From assembly GCA_965227905.1 (NCBI GenBank), contig OZ245780.1:868001-932000 (forward strand): a stretch of 64,000 nt of DNA, in the 5' to 3' direction. The stretch comes from CBDDHT01 sp965227905 (GTDB taxonomy: Bacteria; Pseudomonadota; Alphaproteobacteria; Rhizobiales; Methyloligellaceae). Below, piece after piece: positions 1 through 6,626 of this stretch; the stretch's first letter is position 1, and each line of letters opens with the position of its first letter. The translations under genes and the position numbers were made by a program. The notes below the pieces were generated by a model. It had not been told where the DNA came from and did not search any database. It worked only from the letters and a program-made list of their open reading frames with translations.

Positions 1-470
1 TCTCACTGGATGCGACAGCGGGTTGGGGCCGGGCGCAAGATGCGGGTGATATCGGTATTGCAACCAATAATGGTGTGACGGAGCGCAGCGTTGCCAACGC
101 CACGGTAAAAAATACGTGGCGACTGCATCAATGGCTGCTCTCGCCGACCGCAACTTTGAGCTATGCGCGTGAAGCGCCGGCCGGATCTCCTGAAGACGGT
201 TCTGTGAAACGCCAACTTTCCATAGGCCCAGAACTTCGACGAAAGATGCGAACGGATGGCGGACAGACGATCGAGCCGTTTGTAACCTATCGCGGCACCG
301 TGGAAGGGCGATCGAACATCGAAGGTCTCGATCTCGACGCGACCATCGGTGGCGGCGTGAGTGTTGCCAGGGAGGATTCGTATCGCATCGATGCGACAAC
401 TGAGATCGACGATTTGGATGGTGACCCGAGTGTCAGCGGTCGTCTCAAGGTCACGGTGCCTCTTGATTGA
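1..470 (+). CDS. C-terminal part of an outer-membrane beta-barrel (autotransporter-like) protein, 5' truncated
   Basis: The reading frame is open from the window edge to a TGA at 468-470, so the gene begins upstream; a GTG at 75 is internal. The visible ~155 residues alternate polar and hydrophobic positions in short strands rich in Gly, Thr, Ser and Arg (for example GWGRAQDAG, LSIGPELRR, ATIGGGVSVA). They end in LKVTVPLD, with alternating hydrophobic residues like the last strand of an outer-membrane barrel. This fits an autotransporter translocation domain or a related barrel; the passenger and any signal peptide lie outside the window. It converges on the SDR gene with only 6 bp between the stop codons. 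Barrel identity is inferred from strand pattern alone. Confidence 0.55.
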   Translation, partial: SLDATAGWGRAQDAGDIGIATNNGVTERSVANATVKNTWRLHQWLLSPTATLSYAREAPAGSPEDGSVKRQLSIGPELRRKMRTDGGQTIEPFVTYRGTVEGRSNIEGLDLDATIGGGVSVAREDSYRIDATTEIDDLDGDPSVSGRLKVTVPLD

Positions 471-476
471 GAAGGC

Positions 477-1181
477 TCATACCGAGCGCGTAAGGCCACC
501 ATCGATCCGAATGTTCTGTCCGGTGATGTAGCCGGCACCGTCGGATGCAAGGAAAGAGACCGTCGCGGCAACCTCCTCTGTGCGGCCATAGCGCTGCATG
601 GGTATGCTCACCCGGCGTTCTTCCTTTTCCGGCAGGCTGTCGATAAAGCCCGGCAGGACATTGTTCATGCGAACATTATCGGCCGCATATTTGTCCGAGA
701 AGAGTTTCGCGTAGGCGGCGAGCCCGGCCCGGAAGACACCCGATGTGGGGAATGCTGGATCGGGTTCGAATGCCGCAAATGTGGAAATGTTGATGATCGT
801 GCCAGATTTTTGGGCCTGCATGATCGGGGCAACGAGACGTGTCGGGCGGACTGCATTCATCAGATAGACGTCCATTCCGAGATGGCAATCCTCGTCGCTG
901 AGTTCCAGGACAGGCCCTTTGGGGCCATGGCCTGCGCTATTGACGAGCACGTCGATCCGGCCCCAGCGATCCATTGTCAGATCGACAAGGCGTTTCAAGT
1001 CGTCGTTGGATTGGTTGGAGCCGGTGACGCCGACGCCGCCAAGTTCATTCGCCAGGGCTTCGCCTTTGCCGGAAGATGAAAGCACGGCAATGCTGAAACC
1101 GTCCTCTGCAAGCTGGCGAGCTGCACCAGCACCCATCCCACTACCGCCCGCGGTAACGACTGCAACCTTCTGTGCTGCCAT
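477..1181 (-). CDS. SDR-family protein with a non-canonical active site
   Basis: A 234-aa Rossmann-fold short-chain dehydrogenase/reductase. The N-terminal nucleotide loop reads TAGGSGMGAG (residues 10-19), followed by the NSAGHG segment, and the C-terminal GQNIRIDGG motif is typical of the family. The active-site Ser lies in INIST. The usual Tyr-x-x-x-Lys is missing: the aligned stretch reads PTSGVFRAGLAAYAK, with Ser or Thr where Tyr should be and Arg where Lys should be. It may therefore be a non-catalytic or altered SDR. It starts 33 bp after the metW stop on the same strand, so co-transcription with metX-metW is possible. The substrate is unknown. Confidence 0.8.
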   Translation of the reverse strand: MAAQKVAVVTAGGSGMGAGAARQLAEDGFSIAVLSSSGKGEALANELGGVGVTGSNQSNDDLKRLVDLTMDRWGRIDVLVNSAGHGPKGPVLELSDEDCHLGMDVYLMNAVRPTRLVAPIMQAQKSGTIINISTFAAFEPDPAFPTSGVFRAGLAAYAKLFSDKYAADNVRMNNVLPGFIDSLPEKEERRVSIPMQRYGRTEEVAATVSFLASDGAGYITGQNIRIDGGLTRSV

Positions 1182-1214
1182 CGAGTGATCTCCATTCTCT
1201 TGACGCCACGAAAT

Positions 1215-1886
1215 CTATCGGGACAGCAGAAAGACAGCCTGTTCGCCGATCAGGTTCTGCATAAACATCGGTACGGCAAAGCCGAGACGCTGGCCATGCA
1301 CGTTGAGGGTTTGTACGCGCTCCACTTTTGCACCCATATCATGGCAAAGCGCCATAAAATCCTTGATGGTACAGAAGTGGATGTTCGGTGTCTCATACCA
1401 AGCCTGAGGTAGATTGGCTGTGATCGGCATGCGGCCGCCGAACATCACCTGACCGCGAATGCGCCAATGGCCAAAATTCGGGAAAGAGACGATCGCGCGA
1501 CGGCCGATGCGCAGAAGTTGCTCGAGGACCTGCCGCGGTGCATGGGTTGCCTGAATTGTCTGACTTAGAATTGCATAGTCGAAGGCTTCGTCCGGATAAT
1601 TCTCCAGATCGCTATCGGCATCGCCCTGGACGACCGAAAGTCCCTTGGCCACGCAGCGATTGACGCCGGCCTGGCTCAATTCGACTCCGCGCGCATCCAC
1701 GTTGCGCGTTTCGGCTAAAATGCGCAGAAGCGTTCCATCGCCACAGCCGACATCGATTACCCGCGAGCCCCATTCGACCATCTCGGAGATGAGAAGAAGG
1801 TCGACGCGCCCCCCATCGTCAGATCCGGCGGCAAGGGAATTGTTTCCGGTGCTAATAGCTTGAGTCATGGGTGCCATCCATCCCAT
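1215..1886 (-). CDS. metW: Methionine biosynthesis protein MetW (SAM-dependent methyltransferase fold)
   Basis: A 223-aa MetW-family protein. It has a class I methyltransferase motif I, VIDVGCGDGTLL, an acidic motif II region (GVELSQAG), and the family stretches NLPQAWYETPNIHFCT and VRSFPNFGHW-like (here IVSFPNFGHW). MetW accompanies MetX and is thought to help homoserine O-acetyltransferase function or its regulation. The longest start lies at 1886 and overlaps the end of metX by 35 bp; in-frame ATGs at 1877 and 1868 are alternatives, and none has a clearly better ribosome site. It is translationally coupled to metX and so probably controlled by the same SAM-II riboswitch. Confidence 0.9.
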   Translation of the reverse strand: MGWMAPMTQAISTGNNSLAAGSDDGGRVDLLLISEMVEWGSRVIDVGCGDGTLLRILAETRNVDARGVELSQAGVNRCVAKGLSVVQGDADSDLENYPDEAFDYAILSQTIQATHAPRQVLEQLLRIGRRAIVSFPNFGHWRIRGQVMFGGRMPITANLPQAWYETPNIHFCTIKDFMALCHDMGAKVERVQTLNVHGQRLGFAVPMFMQNLIGEQAVFLLSR

Positions 1887-3069
1887 CCAATCCGCGCTTT
1901 CGCGCTGCGGCCCCCAGAAAGCCCCCTATGGTCTCGAAGAGCTCCGGTTCATCGAGCAGGAAGGCGTCATGTCCTTTGTCGGTCTCGATTTCCACAAAGC
2001 TGACATTCGCTGCAACGGCGTTGAGAGCCTGTACGATCGTTCGGCTTTCCTCTGTCGGAAACAGCCAGTCCGACGTAAACGAGACGACACAAAAACGGGT
2101 CTTAGCGTTTTCGAACGCACGCATCAGCGATCCGCCATGATCGGCAGCCAGGTCGAAATAGTCCATGGCCCGCGTCATGTAGAGGTATGAGTTGGCGTCG
2201 AACCGCTCCACGAAGGTGAAGCCTTGATGGCGGAGATAGCTCTCAACCTGGAAATCCGCATCGAAGCCGAAGGCCAGTTCATCACGGTCCTGGAGATTCC
2301 GACCGAATTTCCGGTGGAGGGCCTCATCGGAAAGATAGGTGATGTGTGCCGCCATGCGCGCAACTGCGAGCCCCTTTCGCGGCAGGGTATCCTGTTCAAG
2401 ATACTTTCCGCCACACCAGTCCGGATCCGCCATCACGGCCTGCCGCCCCACTTCGTGGAAGGCGATGTTTTGCGAAGAATGCCGGACAGCCGTTGCAATC
2501 GGGATTGCTGCGAAGACGCGCTCGCCATATCGGGCAGTCCAATCGAGGACCTGCATGCCGCCCATGGAACCGCCAATAACGCAGAAGAGATCGGGGATCC
2601 CGAGATGGTCGAGAAGCCTCGCCTGGGCGCGCACGATGTCGCCAATCGTGATGACCGGAAAATCCAGACCGTAAGGTTTTCCGGTAGCCGGATTGTCGTC
2701 GCTCGGTCCGGTCGAGCCCATGCAGCCACCAAGAACATTGCTGCAGATAATGAAATAGCGGTCTGTATCGACCGGCTTGCCCGGACCGATCAATGTCTCC
2801 CACCAGCCGGGTTTCCCTGTAACCGGGTGGATGTTCGCCACATGCTGGTCGCCGGTTAGCGCATGGCACACAAGGATCGCGTTCGATTTGTCCGCATTGA
2901 GCTGCCCGTAGGTCTGATAGGCAATAGAAAACGGCCCGATCTGGTCACCGCCGTCGAGTTTCAGTGGCTCATCTGCCGGAAAAGTGACGCTTTCGCTATC
3001 CGGATCGCCGATCTGTGCAAACTCAGCCAAGGAGCGAACTCCGCTTCCATTTCTTACGATGTCATCCAT
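1852..3069 (-). CDS. metX: Homoserine O-acetyltransferase MetX
   Basis: A 405-aa alpha/beta-hydrolase-fold acyltransferase that activates L-homoserine with acetyl-CoA (succinyl-CoA in some members) for methionine synthesis. The nucleophile elbow is GGSMGG (Ser168), the catalytic Asp lies in SDWLFP and the His in GHDAFLLDE. The HALTGDQH and NVLGGCMGSTGP segments are family signatures. A longer in-frame ATG at 3117 was rejected because it sits inside the loop of an intrinsic terminator hairpin; the ATG at 3069 begins MDDIV and gives a normal N-terminus. Upstream are a promoter, a SAM-II riboswitch and a terminator, so excess SAM should switch the gene off. metW overlaps its 3' end. Confidence 0.95.
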   Translation of the reverse strand: MDDIVRNGSGVRSLAEFAQIGDPDSESVTFPADEPLKLDGGDQIGPFSIAYQTYGQLNADKSNAILVCHALTGDQHVANIHPVTGKPGWWETLIGPGKPVDTDRYFIICSNVLGGCMGSTGPSDDNPATGKPYGLDFPVITIGDIVRAQARLLDHLGIPDLFCVIGGSMGGMQVLDWTARYGERVFAAIPIATAVRHSSQNIAFHEVGRQAVMADPDWCGGKYLEQDTLPRKGLAVARMAAHITYLSDEALHRKFGRNLQDRDELAFGFDADFQVESYLRHQGFTFVERFDANSYLYMTRAMDYFDLAADHGGSLMRAFENAKTRFCVVSFTSDWLFPTEESRTIVQALNAVAANVSFVEIETDKGHDAFLLDEPELFETIGGFLGAAARKRGLDGMDGTHDSSY

Positions 3070-3091
3070 TGAGCGGCCGTCAAGCGAACAT

Positions 3092-3129
3092 AAAAAAACC
3101 CAGCCATGCACTCGCATCAGGGCCGGGTT
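3092..3129 (-). terminator. Intrinsic terminator in the metX leader (riboswitch expression platform)
   Basis: On the minus strand, a 9-bp stem (AACCCGGCC pairing with GGCTGGGTT, one G-U pair) and a 15-nt loop are followed directly by seven T residues. It lies just downstream of the SAM-II aptamer and upstream of the metX start, so it is well placed to be the attenuator that ends transcription when SAM is bound. The ATG at 3117 falls in its loop. Confidence 0.85.
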
Positions 3130-3140
3130 CTCGCGACACG

Positions 3141-3200
3141 GCCTTTTAGCGAGTTGTTTAACGTGGCTGCAAGCCGGCCGGCCAAATCACCACGGTTGGC
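3141..3200 (-). promoter_or_regulatory. SAM-II riboswitch controlling metX-metW
   Basis: The minus strand carries the conserved SAM-II elements in order: P1 arm CGTGG, then TGATTTGG, a GC-rich loop, CTTGCAG, P1 arm CCACG, TTAAAC, and CGCTAAAAGGCC, whose 3' end can pair with the GGCC in the loop as the family's pseudoknot (P2). P1 arms are at 3190-3194 and 3162-3166. This class is known upstream of metA/metX in alphaproteobacteria. The aptamer begins about one transcript-start distance from a good promoter and is followed by an intrinsic terminator. No covariance model search was run. Confidence 0.9.
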
Positions 3201-3201
3201 G

Positions 3202-3230
3202 ATTAAGCCTCGTTACCGCGCCGGGGTCAA
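3202..3230 (-). promoter_or_regulatory. Probable sigma70-type promoter of the metX leader
   Basis: TTGACC (3225-3230), a 17-bp spacer and CTTAAT (3202-3207) on the minus strand match 5/6 and 4/6 of the -35 and -10 consensus. The predicted start near 3195 coincides with the first base of the riboswitch P1 stem, which supports both calls. Confidence 0.6.
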
Positions 3231-3278
3231 GCCCTGGGCAGATGAGCGATGTACATAAGCTTAAGCTGGAACTTTCCT

Positions 3279-3307
3279 TTGATTTTCCGCTGATGCGGTC
3301 CTATCTA
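3279..3307 (+). promoter_or_regulatory. Possible promoter for hisC-tyrC
   Basis: TTGATT (3279-3284), a 17-bp spacer and TATCTA (3302-3307) lie about 70 bp before the hisC start. The match is moderate. The hisC and metX promoters would sit back to back within the roughly 310-bp divergent region, which otherwise holds only the metX leader. Confidence 0.35.
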
Positions 3308-3378
3308 AGGGCGCTACGCAAGGGGCTTTCGCCCGAATTACTGCGTCATTGAAGTGTTTTCCGACAGGCCGTGACATC

Positions 3379-4500
3379 ATGAGCGATGCGCCCAAACTTG
3401 TGCCCCAAAAGGGTATCCTGGATATCCACGCCTATGTTCCGGGCAAGAGTTCGGTCGATGGCGACGGGCCGATTATCAAGCTGTCATCCAACGAAACGCC
3501 CTTGGGCCCCAGCCCGCTGGCGGTTGAGGCATTTCGAGCGGCATCAAACGATCTGGCGCGGTATCCCGATCCGGCGGCATATGGCCTTCGACAGGCTATT
3601 GGCAGGAAGTATGGCCTCAACCCCGATCGCATCGTCTGCGGCACCGGGTCGGATGAGCTTCTTGGTCTGCTTGCCCAGGCTTATCTCGGGCCGGGCGACG
3701 AGGCGATCTACACCGAACACGGATTTCTGGTCTACAAGATCGCGATTCAGACAAATGGTGCGACCCCCGTGGTCGCTTGTGAGACAAATCAGCGGACGGA
3801 TGTCGATGAGATCCTGTCCAAGGTGAGCGAGCGCACGAAGGCCGTATTCATCGCAAATCCGAACAATCCGACAGGGACATATCTGCCTTTCGACGAGGTA
3901 CAGCGATTGCGCCACGCCTTGCCGGACCATGTGCTTCTGGTGCTGGATGGTGCTTATGCGGAGTATGTCCGCCGTAATGACTATGAAGCAGGTTTGGAGC
4001 TGGTGGCGACGACTGAAAACACCGTCATGACCCGGACCTTCTCTAAGATCCACGGGCTGGCGGCTCTGCGTGTCGGATGGTGCTACTGCCCTGAGGCCGT
4101 TGTCGATGTGCTTAACCGTATCCGGGGGCCGTTCAATGTGACCGGACCTGCTCTAGCAGCAGCCGCCGCGTCGATCGCCGATAGTGTCCATTTGGACAAG
4201 GCTCTGGCACACAATGAAAAGTGGCTTCCCTTGTTGACCGAGAAGCTCGAGGCGCTGGGTCTTGGCGTTACGCCGAGTGTTGGAAACTTTCTGTTGGTGC
4301 ATTTTCCGGATGAAGCGGGAAAACGGGCAATTGATGCTGACGCCTATTTGATCTCGAAACGCATCATCGTACGCCGCGTTGGATCCTACGGTTTTGAGAA
4401 CGCTCTGAGAATTACGATCGGGACCGACGACGAGAACGATGCCGTCATAGCGACCCTTGGCGCGTTCATGGAGAAGTCCGGCGACGAGAGCGGTTCCTGA
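3379..4500 (+). CDS. hisC: Histidinol-phosphate (or aromatic amino acid) aminotransferase
   Basis: A 373-aa class I/II PLP aminotransferase of the HisC family. LSSNETPLGPSP is the N-terminal signature, ANPNNPTG (residues 159-166) contacts substrate and PLP, and TFSKIHGLAALRVGW carries the Schiff-base lysine (Lys223). HisC converts imidazole-acetol phosphate to histidinol phosphate; copies next to a prephenate or arogenate dehydrogenase, as here, often transaminate aromatic keto acids, so a role in Tyr/Phe synthesis is possible. The start is placed at MSDAPK (3379) rather than ten codons upstream, because it gives the usual N-terminus. The TGA is one base from the tyrC ATG, so the two form an operon. 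Confidence 0.9.
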   Translation: MSDAPKLVPQKGILDIHAYVPGKSSVDGDGPIIKLSSNETPLGPSPLAVEAFRAASNDLARYPDPAAYGLRQAIGRKYGLNPDRIVCGTGSDELLGLLAQAYLGPGDEAIYTEHGFLVYKIAIQTNGATPVVACETNQRTDVDEILSKVSERTKAVFIANPNNPTGTYLPFDEVQRLRHALPDHVLLVLDGAYAEYVRRNDYEAGLELVATTENTVMTRTFSKIHGLAALRVGWCYCPEAVVDVLNRIRGPFNVTGPALAAAAASIADSVHLDKALAHNEKWLPLLTEKLEALGLGVTPSVGNFLLVHFPDEAGKRAIDADAYLISKRIIVRRVGSYGFENALRITIGTDDENDAVIATLGAFMEKSGDESGS

Positions 4501-4501
4501 G

Positions 4502-5428
4502 ATGTTTGAACGGATTGCAATCATTGGGCTTGGCCTGATCGGATCATCCATTGCCTGGGCTGTGCGCAAACACGGACTTGCAGACCGCATTGTGGGTTTT
4601 GACGTCTCGGATGATGTCAGGGCGCGTGCGCGTGAATTGGGATTCGCGGATGAAATTCCCGAAACCGCACAAGAGGCCGCGCAAGGTGCGGATTTGATTA
4701 TTGTCGCGGTTCCGGTGCGCACGACTGCGTCGGTGATCGAGGGGATAAGGGCGCACATCAAGACAGGCGCGATTATCACCGATGTCGGATCCGTGAAAGA
4801 GCCGGTCATTCGCGATGTCGGCGAACACGTACCTGATGATGCGGTTTTCGTCCCCGGACATCCGGTTGCCGGCACCGAGTATTCTGGGCCGGACGCGGGA
4901 TTTGCCGAGCTTTTTGAGGGCCGATGGTGGATCCTGACACCATGTGCAAGAAGCACTGACGCGGCGGTCGAAAAACTCTCGCGTCTGTTCGAGGCGATGG
5001 GTGCCAATATCGAGACGATGTCGCCCGATCATCACGATCAGGTGCTGGCAATCACCAGTCATATCCCGCATTTGATTGCCTATAACATCGTCAGTACGGC
5101 GGCCGATTTGGAGAAGGTGACGCGGTCGGAGGTGATAAAATTCTCTGCGAGTGGCTTTCGCGATTTTACTCGTATCGCTGCGAGCGATCCCATCATGTGG
5201 CGCGATATTTTTTTATCCAACAAGGATGCTGTGCTCGAAATGCTGGGCAGGTTTTCGGAAGATCTTGCTGCGCTCCAGCGTGCGATCCGTTGGGATGACG
5301 GGGAGGCGCTCGAAGATCTGTTCACGCGAACGCGCGATATTCGTCGCGGCATCATCGAGGCAGGGCAGGAGACCGCTGAACCAGATTTCGGACGGCATCG
5401 CTTAGGTGGATCAGATGAATCGAAGTGA
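4502..5428 (+). CDS. tyrC: Prephenate/arogenate dehydrogenase (cyclohexadienyl dehydrogenase)
   Basis: A 308-aa TyrA-type dehydrogenase for the oxidative decarboxylation of prephenate or arogenate in tyrosine synthesis. The N-terminal Rossmann motif is IIGLGLIGSSIAWAVRKHG with an acidic residue after the second strand (VGFDVSD), suggesting NAD. HPVAGTEYSGP is the conserved substrate-domain motif. The C-terminal helical domain includes ITSHIPHLIAYN and FRDFTRIAASDP. The start ATG follows the hisC stop by one base. Length is normal for the single-domain alphaproteobacterial form; there is no chorismate mutase domain. Confidence 0.92.
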   Translation: MFERIAIIGLGLIGSSIAWAVRKHGLADRIVGFDVSDDVRARARELGFADEIPETAQEAAQGADLIIVAVPVRTTASVIEGIRAHIKTGAIITDVGSVKEPVIRDVGEHVPDDAVFVPGHPVAGTEYSGPDAGFAELFEGRWWILTPCARSTDAAVEKLSRLFEAMGANIETMSPDHHDQVLAITSHIPHLIAYNIVSTAADLEKVTRSEVIKFSASGFRDFTRIAASDPIMWRDIFLSNKDAVLEMLGRFSEDLAALQRAIRWDDGEALEDLFTRTRDIRRGIIEAGQETAEPDFGRHRLGGSDESK

Positions 5429-5452
5429 GCATTCTTGCCTGGATTGCGTAGC

Positions 5453-5995
5453 GTGACGGAGCATTGGGTTTTTGCGTACGGTTCGCTCATGTGGCGTCCC
5501 GGATTCGACTTCCAGGACTCGGTCGAAGGAATCCTGGAAGGGGCCCACCGGTCCCTCTGCGTCTATTCCGTGGTCCACCGCGGAACACGCCAGCGTCCTG
5601 GGCTAGTTTTGGGACTTGATGTCGGTGGCCGATGCAGGGGCCGCGCGTTTCGCGTTTCTGCCGAAGATTTCCCCCACATTCGAAACTATTTGCGGGCGAG
5701 GGAACAGGTCACGCGTGTTTATCGTGAGGTCGTGAGACCGATTTCGCTCGTCGGCGAGGAGAAACGCCGTGTCCGGGCCCTATGCTATCTCGCGGATCGC
5801 CTGCATCCGCAATATGCAGGCCTTCTGCCGCTTGGCGCACAGGTGCGCCATGTCCGGGAAGGCCATGGGAAGTCTGGAAACAACGTCGCCTATGTTGTGA
5901 ATACCGTCCGCTGTCTCGAAGACATGCAGATCCACGAGCCCACACTCCATCGGGTCATGGCAGAACTGGGATATGGACCTGGACGGACTCGCTAA
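5453..5995 (+). CDS. Gamma-glutamylcyclotransferase (ChaC family)
   Basis: A ~180-aa protein with the GGCT-fold motif FAYGSLMWRPGF at the N-terminus and NYLRAREQ, which holds the catalytic Glu. The pattern and length match the ChaC-type gamma-glutamylcyclotransferases that release 5-oxoproline from glutathione. The GTG at 5453 is preferred; a TTG at 5435 would add six residues. It starts about 25 bp after tyrC on the same strand and may be read through from it. It converges on the small unknown gene at 6014. Confidence 0.85.
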   Translation: MTEHWVFAYGSLMWRPGFDFQDSVEGILEGAHRSLCVYSVVHRGTRQRPGLVLGLDVGGRCRGRAFRVSAEDFPHIRNYLRAREQVTRVYREVVRPISLVGEEKRRVRALCYLADRLHPQYAGLLPLGAQVRHVREGHGKSGNNVAYVVNTVRCLEDMQIHEPTLHRVMAELGYGPGRTR

Positions 5996-6013
5996 CCGAC
6001 AAGTACGGCGCGT

Positions 6014-6448
6014 TCAGACAGCCATAGCCGAGGGCTTCGCTCCGTAAGCAACGTGCGCATTTGGGGCAAGCGAAAGCAGATCGGCTTCGACCGAGTCGCG
6101 CTCCTGCGCCGTTTCAGCGAGAAGGTGGATGTGGATCTCGTTCGCGCCGAGCCGTGCACCGCTGTGGCGCAGGTAGGCCAGATTGAGCGATGCCGCATGC
6201 TCTGTCGTTTGTCCAACGGCCAAAACGGTCCGCTCGCCTTCATCATTACGGTGCACCAGAATATAGTTGGCGCGCGGCAACTCGGGACAGGCAAAGAGGG
6301 AATACACACTGTGCAGATAACGCTCGCCAGTCGCGCCACGCCAGTAGTGAAAGCTCTGTGCAATATTCGGTTCTGCACAGACAATCGCTGGTTCGTTATC
6401 GCGGGCGGTTGTTTCTTTCCACCGTGAAATTTCGATTATCTTTGCCAT
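6014..6448 (-). CDS. Conserved-looking hypothetical protein downstream of nrdJ
   Basis: A 144-aa soluble protein that I do not recognise. It begins MAKIIEISRWKE; a longer frame to 6496 would add 16 residues without improving the N-terminus. Notable segments are YWRGATGERYLHSVYSLFACPELP and YILVHRNDEGERTVLAVGQT, followed by a helix with ARLGANEIHIHLLA. There is no signal peptide or membrane segment. It lies 178 bp downstream of the class II ribonucleotide reductase on the same strand, so it may be the distal gene of that transcript. Function unknown. Confidence 0.7.
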   Translation of the reverse strand: MAKIIEISRWKETTARDNEPAIVCAEPNIAQSFHYWRGATGERYLHSVYSLFACPELPRANYILVHRNDEGERTVLAVGQTTEHAASLNLAYLRHSGARLGANEIHIHLLAETAQERDSVEADLLSLAPNAHVAYGAKPSAMAV

Positions 6449-6626
6449 CGGTCTTATCTTTTTTGTCAAAGGTCGGCGCGGGTCATTTATCAACATTTTG
6501 CTCAGCTTTGGATTTGGGTGGCTGAATCACGAAAATCAAGCTTGCCTCATAAATATCACAAAGTCGAGAACAAAAAGAGAACATCAAGGCTCAGAATCTG
6601 CCTTGGCTTTGAAAACACTCAGTAAA

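Noticed and set aside
3070..3117. metX start at ATG 3117
   Set aside because: That ATG is in the loop of the leader terminator; the ATG at 3069 gives a normal MetX N-terminus.
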